Assembly: GCA_024644725.1 (NCBI GenBank) | Contig: JAHEHE010000006.1 | Span: 1 to 60,405 of the forward strand | Direction: 5' to 3' | Length of the DNA stretch: 60,405 nucleotides | Source of the DNA: Flavobacteriaceae bacterium | GTDB lineage: Bacteria; Bacteroidota; Bacteroidia; Flavobacteriales; Flavobacteriaceae | Part shown: in pieces, positions 47,398-55,946 of the stretch | How the letters are laid out: each line of letters opens with the position of its first letter | How positions within the stretch are numbered: position 1 is the first letter of the stretch | Position numbers and translations under genes: made by a program | The notes under the pieces: generated by a model | Told to the model about the DNA's origin: nothing | What the model saw: the letters and a program-made list of their open reading frames with translations, nothing else | The model's database searches: none

Positions 47398-48516
47398 ATG
47401 AAACTGAAAATTGCTGTTTTGCCCGGAGATGGAATTGGCCCGGAAGTGACCGATCAGGGCTTGAAGGTTCTGAAAGCCATTGGCCAGAAATACGGACATC
47501 AGTTTGACTTGAAAAGTGCCCTCGTGGGTGCCTGTGCCATAGATTCCGGTGGAGATCCTCTGCCCGAGGAAACACTGGAGCTCTGCAAAAATTCGGACGC
47601 CATACTCTTCGGAGCTATAGGAGACCCCAAATACGAGAACAGCCCAGACGCCAAAACGAGACCTGAAGAAGGCATTCTTCGCCTGAGGAAGGAATTGGGT
47701 CTTTACGCCAACATCAGACCCCTAAAAGTATATCAACCCCTGATTCACAAATCTCCGATCAAGGAAAAAGTGATCAAGAACACGGACTTCGTTATTTACA
47801 GGGAACTCAGTGGTGGTATTTACTACGGTGACAAAACAGAGAGCCAGGGAGGTGATTCGGCAACCGATTCCTGCCCTTACACAGCGGCCGAAGTGGATCG
47901 GATAGCTCACCTCGCTTTCAAGGCGGCTATCTCCCGCAGGAAAAAATTGACCCTTGTTGACAAGGCTAACGTATTGGCGACGTCGAGACTTTGGAGATCT
48001 CGGGTCAAGGAACTGGCCAAATCGTATCCGGAGGTCACCGTCGACTACCTTTATGTTGACAATGCGGCTATGAAAATTCTCCTGAACCCAAGACAATTTG
48101 ATGTTATCCTAACGGACAATATGTTCGGAGACATCCTTTCGGATGAATCGAGCGTGATCTCGGGATCCATCGGATTGCTCGCGTCGACCTCACTCGGTGA
48201 TGATTCCGTGCTCTTTGAACCGATTCACGGATCCTTCCCGGACATGAAAGGAAAGGACCAGGCCAACCCCTTGGCTACGATTCTGTCTGTTGCCCTTCTT
48301 CTGGACCATTTCAAGCTTCATGAAGAGGCAGACGCAGTGAGAAATGCAGCGGAGAAGTCGATCGAGCTCAACATCACAACACCCGATATCAACGCCACCA
48401 AGAAATTTGCCCGAACAACGGTCGTCGGTGATTTCATTTCGGAATACATTATTGACAAGAAAAGTGTTCTGTACAAAGTCGAAAACATCTCACTGGGTCA
48501 ATCGACTATCATTTAA
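47398..48516 (+). CDS. leuB: 3-isopropylmalate dehydrogenase
   Basis: NAD-dependent oxidative decarboxylation of 3-isopropylmalate. The protein has 372 residues from the ATG at 47398; an in-frame TTG precedes it. IAVLPGDGIGPEVTDQGLKV opens the beta-decarboxylating dehydrogenase fold. Substrate residues appear in LRLRKELGLYANIRPLKVY, and the metal and catalytic loop reads LTDNMFGDILSDESSVISGS. FEPIHGSFPDMKGKDQANP completes the family. It lies 41 bases after leuA and directly abuts the nitroreductase gene. leuC and leuD, needed between the two steps, are not in the window. Confidence 0.95.
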   Translation: MKLKIAVLPGDGIGPEVTDQGLKVLKAIGQKYGHQFDLKSALVGACAIDSGGDPLPEETLELCKNSDAILFGAIGDPKYENSPDAKTRPEEGILRLRKELGLYANIRPLKVYQPLIHKSPIKEKVIKNTDFVIYRELSGGIYYGDKTESQGGDSATDSCPYTAAEVDRIAHLAFKAAISRRKKLTLVDKANVLATSRLWRSRVKELAKSYPEVTVDYLYVDNAAMKILLNPRQFDVILTDNMFGDILSDESSVISGSIGLLASTSLGDDSVLFEPIHGSFPDMKGKDQANPLATILSVALLLDHFKLHEEADAVRNAAEKSIELNITTPDINATKKFARTTVVGDFISEYIIDKKSVLYKVENISLGQSTII

Positions 48517-49239
48517 ATGGAATTCAAAGAAGTTGTCTTAAAGCGCAGGTCGGTCAGGAAATTTGACCCGAATAAAAAGCTGGACTCCAAAATTGTCAGG
48601 GACTGCCTGGAACTTGCAACCCTGGCGCCCAACAGCAGCAATATGCAGCTCTGGGAGTTCTACCATGTGACTTCCCCCGATAAATTGAAAAAACTCTCCA
48701 ATTACTGTTTCGATCAAAACGCGGCCAAAACTGCACAGCAAATGGTGGTCCTGGTCACCCGTAAGGATAAATGGAAGACCCGGGTTCGCTGGCACGTTAA
48801 AATGATGGAAGGCAAATTCGGAAAAAAGAAATGGGAGGACTACAGCAAAAGGGAGCGATTCGCCTTTACCTATTATAAAAAGATAGTGCCGGTCACCTAT
48901 GCGGATTTCGGAGGAATTTTGGGTTGGATCAAATACCTGTTCTACTGGCTCATTGGCTTTTTCAGGCCCATATATCGCCAGGCCCGACACAGTGACATGC
49001 GTGTTGTGGTCCACAAAACCCAGGCGCTTGCGGCTCAAAACTTCATGCTGGCCATGACCGATGCGGGGTACGACACCTGCCCTATGGAAGGCAGTGATAC
49101 ACTGAGGATCAAGAAATTGCTCGGACTGCCCTTTGGAGCCGAAATCAATATGGTCATTGCTTGTGGAGTGCGACTCCCCGAAGGCGTTTATGGAGACCGG
49201 ATCCGGCTGCCCTTTGAGGAAGTCTACCACAAAGTCTGA
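48517..49239 (+). CDS. Nitroreductase-family flavoprotein
   Basis: FMN-dependent oxidoreductase fold. The 240-residue protein begins with the classic FKEVVLKRRSVRKFDPNKKL segment and continues with LATLAPNSSNMQLWEF. A longer central insertion (about 85-165) carries a hydrophobic stretch, GILGWIKYLFYWLIGFF, which could contact a membrane. The C-terminal part includes ALAAQNFMLAMTDAGYDTCPMEG. The ATG follows the leuB stop with no gap, so it is likely translated from the leu transcript. Substrate is unknown. Confidence 0.88.
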   Translation: MEFKEVVLKRRSVRKFDPNKKLDSKIVRDCLELATLAPNSSNMQLWEFYHVTSPDKLKKLSNYCFDQNAAKTAQQMVVLVTRKDKWKTRVRWHVKMMEGKFGKKKWEDYSKRERFAFTYYKKIVPVTYADFGGILGWIKYLFYWLIGFFRPIYRQARHSDMRVVVHKTQALAAQNFMLAMTDAGYDTCPMEGSDTLRIKKLLGLPFGAEINMVIACGVRLPEGVYGDRIRLPFEEVYHKV

Positions 49240-49290
49240 TTGAATTCCAATTCCGCAAACGTAATTTACGATCGCTTTTCTCGTCTGATT

Positions 49291-49312
49291 CAGGTATGAA
49301 CCTGTATCTTTG
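49291..49312 (+). promoter_or_regulatory. Candidate cysE promoter -7 element with adjacent palindrome
   Basis: TATCTTTG (49305-49312) matches TAnnTTTG and lies 19 bases before the cysE ATG. Immediately upstream, CAGGT-ATGA-ACCTG (49291-49304) is a perfect 5-bp palindrome between the -33 and -7 positions, a possible operator. No regulator is assigned. Confidence 0.45.
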
Positions 49313-49331
49313 ATCATCAATCATTTGGAAA

Positions 49332-50126
49332 ATGGCAATTGACAGAATTATTCAGAGCATCCGATCGAACAAACAGAATCATCTCGTCAATTTCGGACTT
49401 CGATCCAAAACTGAGGTGTTCACCAATGAGCTCTTTCTCATACTTTTTGACGCTGAAACTTCCGTAAGCAATAATATGGAGGATCTGGCGGATCTGTTCA
49501 AAGACATTTACGGTCGCATCGAGACATGTGAGGAACAGGACTATATCTCGATCTGGAAGAGATTCCTGGTCGGTCTGCCGGACATACTGGAAAAACTAAA
49601 CCAGGATGCCAAGTGTCTGTATGAGCATGATCCTGCTGCCAATAGCGTGGAAGAAGTAATTCTCGCCTACCCGGGATTCTTCGCCATAGCCGTTTACCGT
49701 CTGAGTCATGAATTTCAGAAGAACAACATGCCCCTGGTTCCCCGTATGATGAGCGAATACGCTCACCGACTTACGGGTATAGACATCCACCCGGGCGCGA
49801 CGATAGGCTCTCCTTTTTTCATTGATCATGGCACCGGCGTGGTCATCGGTGAGAGTGCAGTAATCCGAAACCATGTGAAAATCTACCAGGGAGTTACCCT
49901 GGGGGCCCTCCAGGTTTCCAAAGACATGAAAGACACGAAACGGCACCCAACAGTTGAAGATGACGTGACCATCTACGCCGGAAGCACAATTTTAGGAGGA
50001 GACACCGTGATAGGAGCCCATTCGACCATTGGTGGAAATGTGTGGCTCACCCAATCTGTGCCGCCCAACTCACGGGTATATCAGACATCCGAGATCAAAC
50101 TCAAAAGCAAAGTCAACGAATCCTGA
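49332..50126 (+). CDS. cysE: Serine O-acetyltransferase
   Basis: Makes O-acetylserine from serine and acetyl-CoA for cysteine synthesis. The 264-residue protein has an N-terminal helical domain (about 1-140) and a left-handed beta-helix of hexapeptide repeats. The repeats include GTGVVIGESAVIRNHVKIYQ and DVTIYAGSTILGGDTVIGA. The active-site region HRLTGIDIHPGATIG is conserved. Eight bases separate it from cysM, so the two enzymes of cysteine synthesis are co-expressed. Confidence 0.94.
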   Translation: MAIDRIIQSIRSNKQNHLVNFGLRSKTEVFTNELFLILFDAETSVSNNMEDLADLFKDIYGRIETCEEQDYISIWKRFLVGLPDILEKLNQDAKCLYEHDPAANSVEEVILAYPGFFAIAVYRLSHEFQKNNMPLVPRMMSEYAHRLTGIDIHPGATIGSPFFIDHGTGVVIGESAVIRNHVKIYQGVTLGALQVSKDMKDTKRHPTVEDDVTIYAGSTILGGDTVIGAHSTIGGNVWLTQSVPPNSRVYQTSEIKLKSKVNES

Positions 50127-50134
50127 AATAAAAA

Positions 50135-51019
50135 ATGCGCAAGAACAACATCTACGAACTGATCGGCAACACGCCTCTGGTACGATCGAGAAGCCTCGTC
50201 ACCAAGCCGGGAGTTCGTCTCTTTTTCAAGATGGAAGGACACAACCCGGGCGGCAGTGTGAAGGACCGGCCTGCCCTGAACATGATCAAAAGTGCGCTCG
50301 ACCGTGGAGAGATTGATCAGAACAGCAAACTCATTGAGGCGACTAGCGGAAACACAGGGATTGCACTGGCGATGATCGCGGGCTTGTTCCATCTTGACAT
50401 GGAACTGGTCATGCCGGAGAACGCGACCCGGGAGCGTGTGCAAACCATGCGGGCCTACGGAGCGAAAGTCACTTTGACTTCCTCTGACAGTGGCATTGAA
50501 GGGGCGCGCGACTACGCCGAAGCCAAGGTTCGCGACGAGGGTTATGTCATGCTGAACCAATTCGGGAACCCAGACAACTGGAAGGCCCATTACAAAACGA
50601 CCGGGCCCGAGATCTGGAAGGACACCGAACAAGAGGTGACCCATTTCGTATCGGCCATGGGTACCACCGGGACCATCATGGGAGTTTCAACCTACCTGAA
50701 AGAGCAGAATCCAGGCATTCAGATCATCGGGGCACAGCCCACAGACAATTCCAGCATTCCGGGAATTCGAAAATGGCCCGAAGAATACCTGCCCAAAATC
50801 TTTGACTCAACCAAAGTAGATCGTATCGAAGAAGTCAGCGAAGCGCAGGCACGGCAGATGACGCGGCGACTCGCTCGCGAAGAGGGTGTATTTGCCGGCA
50901 TGAGCAGTGGCGGCTCGGCAACCGTGGCTTTGCGAATCGCTAATGAGCTGGACTACGGGACGGTCGTCTGCATCATTTGCGATCGGGGGGACCGCTACCT
51001 GTCTTCAGATCTTTTTTGA
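50135..51019 (+). CDS. cysM: O-acetylserine sulfhydrylase / cysteine synthase B
   Basis: PLP enzyme that makes cysteine from O-acetylserine and sulfide (or thiosulfate). The 294-residue protein has the PLP lysine K43 in GGSVKDRPALNM, the substrate loop EATSGNTGIALAMIAG, and the phosphate-binding SAMGTTGTIMGVSTYL segment. The lack of a CysK-type long C-terminus and the EGHNPGGS sequence favour CysM over CysK. Its last 25 bases overlap the 3' end of the convergent ORF6N-domain gene. Confidence 0.93.
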   Translation: MRKNNIYELIGNTPLVRSRSLVTKPGVRLFFKMEGHNPGGSVKDRPALNMIKSALDRGEIDQNSKLIEATSGNTGIALAMIAGLFHLDMELVMPENATRERVQTMRAYGAKVTLTSSDSGIEGARDYAEAKVRDEGYVMLNQFGNPDNWKAHYKTTGPEIWKDTEQEVTHFVSAMGTTGTIMGVSTYLKEQNPGIQIIGAQPTDNSSIPGIRKWPEEYLPKIFDSTKVDRIEEVSEAQARQMTRRLAREEGVFAGMSSGGSATVALRIANELDYGTVVCIICDRGDRYLSSDLF

Positions 51020-51537
51020 TTATCTCTACCCGTTTTATAACCGATTCGCTTTCTTGGTTTTTCTTTTGGTTTAGACAATAAACGCTGAAGAACCTCGTAT
51101 ATCTCGGTGAACTGTTCATGTGTCTGTGATTCTACCTCTTTGATTTTGGCCATTATTTCATCATAGTTATTGGCCAGTTTTCTCAATTGAATGAAAGTCT
51201 TTATAATTTGGATATTCATTTGCACCGCTTTTTCACTATTCAAAACACTTGACAGCATCAATATTCCATGTTCTGTAAACACAAAAGGTTCCCTTCTGCG
51301 TCCACCCCAACTTGAGGTCGCATTTTGCGACTTCAAGTCAGCCCATTCCTGTTTCGACATACGGAACATAAAATCCTGCGGAAAGCGACCAGGATTTCTT
51401 TTTACTTGCTCGTTAAGACGCTTAGTCTCTACTTGGTAAAGGTCTGCTAAATCTCTATCCAACATTACTTTTTGATCTCGAATTACATAAATTCTCTTTA
51501 TTATAGCTTCGTCCGGAATCGATACTTTCTTGGTCAT
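50995..51537 (-). CDS. ORF6N-domain DNA-binding protein
   Basis: The 180-residue protein, from the ATG at 51537, begins with the ORF6N domain (about residues 8-95). That domain contains IYVIRDQKVMLDRDLADLYQV, LNEQVKRNPGRFPQDFMF and EHGILMLSSVLNSEKAVQMN. These domains are known from phage antirepressor-like and mobile-element proteins, and free-standing copies are frequent in Bacteroidota genomes. A helical region follows and the tail is highly basic (KPKEKPRKRIGYKTGR). The gene is richer in A+T than its neighbours and overlaps the end of cysM, suggesting later arrival. TAACTTTG (51544-51551) lies only six bases before the ATG, which could give a leaderless mRNA. Confidence 0.88.
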   Translation of the reverse strand: MTKKVSIPDEAIIKRIYVIRDQKVMLDRDLADLYQVETKRLNEQVKRNPGRFPQDFMFRMSKQEWADLKSQNATSSWGGRRREPFVFTEHGILMLSSVLNSEKAVQMNIQIIKTFIQLRKLANNYDEIMAKIKEVESQTHEQFTEIYEVLQRLLSKPKEKPRKRIGYKTGRDNQKRSEDR

Positions 51538-51723
51538 ATTATTCAAAGTTACTTCTGGGTTATTTCTACCTTTATATTCCTGGGTATCCTTCCCCTTCTA
51601 CCTTTGTACCATGCGGCCGACCGAAAAATACACTGTAACTACACATGCAAATTCCTTCCATTCGGATAAAGTGCAATATCCGGCTTTTTGGAATCATAAT
51701 GCCTTGATCTTTCCTTGAAACTG

Positions 51724-54060
51724 TTATGGTTTTAGCGTAAGCTTATCCTCTGAGGCCTTGATCTCCTGCTCATTGAGCATCATCTTTACGAACTCGCCGT
51801 CGAGGTATTTTTGGGCCTGGTCGTCATAGTGTTTGCTGAAGACATTTCCGGACTGACCTGTGGGCAGGATGGCACAGGCGTTCTCCACATTCGAGAAATC
51901 GATGACTCTTCTTGTCGAAGGGCCTGCTGTAATCTCAAAGGAACCGGAGCCATTGATTTGAAACAGCTGGTTGTTGATCACCTCGTTTCCTCCGTGGGTG
52001 CTGAAAGGACCTACATTGAAGAAAGATCTCAGTAAGCCGCTTTTGTCGAAGGTGTGCTTGTGCGTCACCTGCGCAGCCTTCGCCCATTTCCAGTCCTTCA
52101 AATCCTTGCCGTATTTGTCCTCAAGGGTCGCAATGGCTTCATGTAGTGAACGAGTGAAGATCTCCTCGCGGTTTTCTTTGACTTCCTCGGTAGAGATGTC
52201 ATCCCACCACACCGATTTGAGCATTTGAATCTGCTTCGCGATCTGACGTTTGGACAGATGGGCCTTGATGAACTGATCGAAAGCCTCCTCCCCCATCTCA
52301 TCCTTAAAGGTGTTTTCGAGAATGTTGTAGATCAGGGTGAAATAGATCGTAGGCGCGATGTCTTTTTTTCTGTAGGATCCGTCCCAACCTTTCAACACTT
52401 CTATGGCCTCTTTTTCGAGGTCACTCATTTTGACCAGCGACATGTTTCTCAGAACAATGCTTGCGAGTTCAGCCGAGTTGGAAGATTCGACGTTGTATAT
52501 CATCTGTTCCACGTCCTTCTGAGCGAAATCATCCCGGGCCTCCAACAACTCGACAATCTTCTTGGCCCGGTCTTCCGGCAGGTAATAGCCGGGATACAAT
52601 CTTCCGTCGACTTCCTCGGGCTGGTTGTTGGCCGAATACACATAATCCCATCGTGGGTTTATTGCCTGTGGATTCTGATCGAAGTCGAGAAACATCAAAT
52701 GGTCCTGGGTTGGGTCCGCCCCATCGAGGATGAACTTGGAATGGACCCCTTCTGCACGTGAATAGAGCTGTGCGGCACCAAACCAGGCGATGTTGCCCTT
52801 TGCATCCCCGTACATGATGTTCAGACCCGGGGCGTGAATTTTTGAGACTCCATCGCGAAATTCGGTCAAACTTCCCGCATGGGATATCTCGTAGGAAACC
52901 TGCAGCATCTCATTCTCCAAACGCGTATAGATCCAGTCCATGGCCACGGGTTCCTCGCGGCTGATCGTTTGCACCAGGTCGTTCATGACCGGGCCGTGCT
53001 TGCCGGAACGGACCGTGAATTTCACGTCGTCTTCACCTTTCACTTTGATCACTTCCTCACGGATTTCAAACTCAGCCTCTTGAGGCTCATGGTAAAAATC
53101 GAGATCATCGTTCTCCAGCATTGTCATTCCATAGGCGTAGTTTCGGTTGTGCGCCAACAGAGGAAAAGGAGTCAGGGCGAGGTGGAAGCCGTACATTTCA
53201 TAGTTAGGTGTGACCACGTGGGCCTGGTACCAAACCGCTGGCTGGGCAAATCCAATGTGCGGATCATTTGCAAAGATGACTTGTTTGTTTTTTGTCTTGT
53301 CTGGGCCGACCACCCAGCTGTTGCTTCCTATAAAAGGGGGAATCGGACTTTTTTCAAGGATCCCGTCCATAGCTCCGATCATATTCTGGGCCAATGCACC
53401 GGGACGTCGCGCATTCTTTATCAAAGTCGTTCTGGGGTCAATATTGACATCCAGATCGGCTATGTATTCACCTCCTAACTTCTCCTGCAAATGCGACAGA
53501 AGCGGATCCGTCTTCTGTGCCTGGGCGAAACCAAAGCTCATATATCCAAAAACATTGTAGATGTCATTCAGGTTGTATGTCTCTTTATCGATACCCAGAA
53601 GTCGAAATTCAATCGGCGTCCTGCCCGATTCTATGAACCTGTTGATCCCATCGAGGTAGGCCTGACTCAATAAGTACGCATTCGAAGTCGTATCCAGTTT
53701 CTGCATGGCTTTAGCCGAAGCGTATTCAATTCCCAGACCTCTGAAAAACTTGTCTGTTTCAACGAGATCAGGTCCGAAAAGCTCGGATAACCTACCTGCT
53801 GCAATCCGTCGTACCAATTCCATTTGCCATAGCCGGTCCTGAGCGTGAACATATCCCAGAGCCAGATAAGCATCGGATTCTTTTTCGGCATAAATGTGTG
53901 GGACACCGAACTCATCGAAATAGACTTCAACCTCTGAAGTCAGTCCAGGGAGTTCGACGGTGCCCTTGTAAGTCGGTTTTTGACTTTGGGCAAAGAAGTA
54001 AAAAGCAATAAGCAAAAGAAGGGCAAAAGCGATCGAGCCCACGACAATTTTCCGGATCAT
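51724..54060 (-). CDS. Penicillin acylase-family N-terminal nucleophile hydrolase
   Basis: Secreted amidase precursor that should cleave itself into two chains. The 778 residues, from the ATG at 54060 (an upstream in-frame TTG lies within the -7 region), start with a signal anchor or signal peptide (about residues 5-25). The alpha chain region contains GLTSEVEVYFDEFGVPHIYA and YVHAQDRLWQMELVRRIAAG. The nucleophile serine opens the beta chain at IGSNSWVVGPDKT (about residue 245), followed by FANDPHIGFAQPAVWYQAHV. The family includes penicillin G acylases and acyl-homoserine lactone acylases; the real substrate is not predictable. Confidence 0.92.
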   Translation of the reverse strand: MIRKIVVGSIAFALLLLIAFYFFAQSQKPTYKGTVELPGLTSEVEVYFDEFGVPHIYAEKESDAYLALGYVHAQDRLWQMELVRRIAAGRLSELFGPDLVETDKFFRGLGIEYASAKAMQKLDTTSNAYLLSQAYLDGINRFIESGRTPIEFRLLGIDKETYNLNDIYNVFGYMSFGFAQAQKTDPLLSHLQEKLGGEYIADLDVNIDPRTTLIKNARRPGALAQNMIGAMDGILEKSPIPPFIGSNSWVVGPDKTKNKQVIFANDPHIGFAQPAVWYQAHVVTPNYEMYGFHLALTPFPLLAHNRNYAYGMTMLENDDLDFYHEPQEAEFEIREEVIKVKGEDDVKFTVRSGKHGPVMNDLVQTISREEPVAMDWIYTRLENEMLQVSYEISHAGSLTEFRDGVSKIHAPGLNIMYGDAKGNIAWFGAAQLYSRAEGVHSKFILDGADPTQDHLMFLDFDQNPQAINPRWDYVYSANNQPEEVDGRLYPGYYLPEDRAKKIVELLEARDDFAQKDVEQMIYNVESSNSAELASIVLRNMSLVKMSDLEKEAIEVLKGWDGSYRKKDIAPTIYFTLIYNILENTFKDEMGEEAFDQFIKAHLSKRQIAKQIQMLKSVWWDDISTEEVKENREEIFTRSLHEAIATLEDKYGKDLKDWKWAKAAQVTHKHTFDKSGLLRSFFNVGPFSTHGGNEVINNQLFQINGSGSFEITAGPSTRRVIDFSNVENACAILPTGQSGNVFSKHYDDQAQKYLDGEFVKMMLNEQEIKASEDKLTLKP

Positions 54061-54077
54061 TTTCTCTCGATTTTGAT

Positions 54078-54085
54078 CAAATATA
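54078..54085 (-). promoter_or_regulatory. Candidate -7 element for the penicillin acylase-family gene
   Basis: TATATTTG on the minus strand ends 17 bases before the ATG and starts only a few bases after the T-run of the upstream operon terminator. The compact layout supports a separate transcript for the acylase gene. Confidence 0.55.
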
Positions 54086-54087
54086 GG

Positions 54088-54116
54088 CAAAAAAAAACCC
54101 CAATTTAATTGAGGTT
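54088..54116 (-). terminator. Rho-independent terminator of the act-cox operon
   Basis: On the minus strand AACCTCAA pairs with TTGGGGTT around the loop TTAAA, giving eight pairs including one G:T, followed by a run of T (54097-54089). It lies about 30 bases after the coxA stop. Confidence 0.85.
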
Positions 54117-54147
54117 CTAAAAATGACTTTTTAATTAGTAGTAGGTC

Positions 54148-55920
54148 TTAAAATTCTTCTTCTCCCTGACGGATCGGCACGGTCTGAGGGGTAAAATCCT
54201 GTCCGCCCCAAAGCTCACCTGACTCATCCGTTTTGCTATAGTCATAGGCCCATCTGTGTACCTCCGGAATCTCTCCCGGCCAGTTGCCGTGCATGTGCTC
54301 CACAGGTGCTGTCCATTCAAGCGTATTTCCTTTCCAGGGGTTCTTCTCGGCTTTCTTTCCTTTGGCAATGCTAAAGAAGAAATTGGCCAGGAAGATCAAT
54401 TGAGCGGCTCCTCCAATCAGAGCAAATACCGTCATCACCTTGTTGATGTGCAAAAGATCATCAAACATAGGGAACGCCGTGTTGCTGTAGTATCGTCTTG
54501 GAAGTCCGGCCAAACCGGTAAAGTGCATCGGGAAGAACACTCCGTATGCAGAGATCGCTGTAAACCAGAAATGCAGATATCCCATGTCTTTGTTCATCAT
54601 CTTACCGTACATCTTTGGAAACCAGTGATAGACCCCTGCGAACATACCGAACAAAGCGGAAATACCCATAACCAGGTGGAAATGCGCCACGACAAACATC
54701 GTATCGTGTACATTGATATCCAAAGCACTGTCTCCTAGAATCAATCCGGTCAGACCTCCTGTAATGAAGGTAGAGACCATACCGATTGAAAACAACATCG
54801 CCGGATTCAATTGCAGGTTTCCACGCCAAAGTGTCGTGATGTAGTTGAAAGCTTTTACAGCGGATGGAATTGCGATCAGAAGGGTCGTAAAGGTAAATAC
54901 AGACCCCAGGAACGGGTTCATACCCGTCACGAACATATGGTGTCCCCAAACGATGGTCGAAAGGAATGCAATTGCCATGATCGATCCGATCATCGCCCGG
55001 TATCCAAAAATTGGTTTACGGGCATTCGTAGAGATTACTTCCGAGGTGATTCCGAGCGCAGGAAGGAGAATGATATAAACCTCCGGGTGCCCAAGGAACC
55101 AGAACAAGTGTTCGAAAAGAATCGGAGATCCTCCCTTATAGTGCAATACTTCCCCCTGGATAAAGATGTCCGAGAGAAAGAATGATGTTCCAAAACTACG
55201 GTCAAAAATAAGCAGCAGAGCCGCAGACAGAAGAACCGGAAAAGAGATCACACCAATTACGGCAGTGATCAGGAATGCCCAGATCGTCAAAGGCAGGCGC
55301 GTCATTTTCATTCCTTTGGTCCTCAAATTCAGAACCGTAACGATATAATTAAGAGATCCCATCAGAGAAGAGGCAATGAATATCGCCATGGAAACGAGCC
55401 ACAGTGTCATTCCTAAACCTGAACCTGACATGGCCTGAGGCAATGCGCTCAAAGGCGGGTAAATGGTCCAACCTGCAGCGGCAGGCCCGGTATGTACAAA
55501 GATTGAAATGAACATCACCAAACTCGACAGGAAGAACAACCAGTAGGAGATCATGTTCAGAAATCCGGAAGCCATGTCACGCGCCCCGATCTGCAAAGGG
55601 ATAAGCAGGTTACTAAATGTACCACTCAAACCTGCAGTCAAAACAAAGAAAACCATGATAGTTCCGTGAATCGTAACGAGTCCCATGTACATGTCCGGGG
55701 TCATTTGACCTCCTTCTCCACCCTTTCCGAGAAAGGCTTCAATGATGCTGAAGCTCTGATCCGGATAAGCCAACTGCAAACGGAACAAAAGAGACATGAA
55801 CACACCAATGACTCCCATGAACATACCCGTAATGAGGTATTGCTTGGCAATCATCTTGTGATCCTGGCTAAAAATGTATTTAGTGATGAATGTTTCCTTA
55901 TGATGGTGATGATCTGACAT
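54148..55920 (-). CDS. ctaD: Cytochrome c oxidase subunit I
   Basis: Heme-copper catalytic subunit of the terminal oxidase. The 590-residue protein has about 12 membrane helices. The HPEVYIILLPALGITSEVI segment holds the CuB His, the cross-linked Tyr and, in GHPEV, the proton-channel Glu of A1-type oxidases. HHMFVTGMNP provides the other CuB histidines. VVAHFHLVMG contains the heme-a3 and heme-a axial His pair. A His-rich start (residues 4-7) is unusual but short. It follows coxB by 26 bases and is the final gene of the operon. Confidence 0.97.
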   Translation of the reverse strand: MSDHHHHKETFITKYIFSQDHKMIAKQYLITGMFMGVIGVFMSLLFRLQLAYPDQSFSIIEAFLGKGGEGGQMTPDMYMGLVTIHGTIMVFFVLTAGLSGTFSNLLIPLQIGARDMASGFLNMISYWLFFLSSLVMFISIFVHTGPAAAGWTIYPPLSALPQAMSGSGLGMTLWLVSMAIFIASSLMGSLNYIVTVLNLRTKGMKMTRLPLTIWAFLITAVIGVISFPVLLSAALLLIFDRSFGTSFFLSDIFIQGEVLHYKGGSPILFEHLFWFLGHPEVYIILLPALGITSEVISTNARKPIFGYRAMIGSIMAIAFLSTIVWGHHMFVTGMNPFLGSVFTFTTLLIAIPSAVKAFNYITTLWRGNLQLNPAMLFSIGMVSTFITGGLTGLILGDSALDINVHDTMFVVAHFHLVMGISALFGMFAGVYHWFPKMYGKMMNKDMGYLHFWFTAISAYGVFFPMHFTGLAGLPRRYYSNTAFPMFDDLLHINKVMTVFALIGGAAQLIFLANFFFSIAKGKKAEKNPWKGNTLEWTAPVEHMHGNWPGEIPEVHRWAYDYSKTDESGELWGGQDFTPQTVPIRQGEEEF

Positions 55921-55946
55921 TTCCTAAATTAATTTTCGGTGATTCT

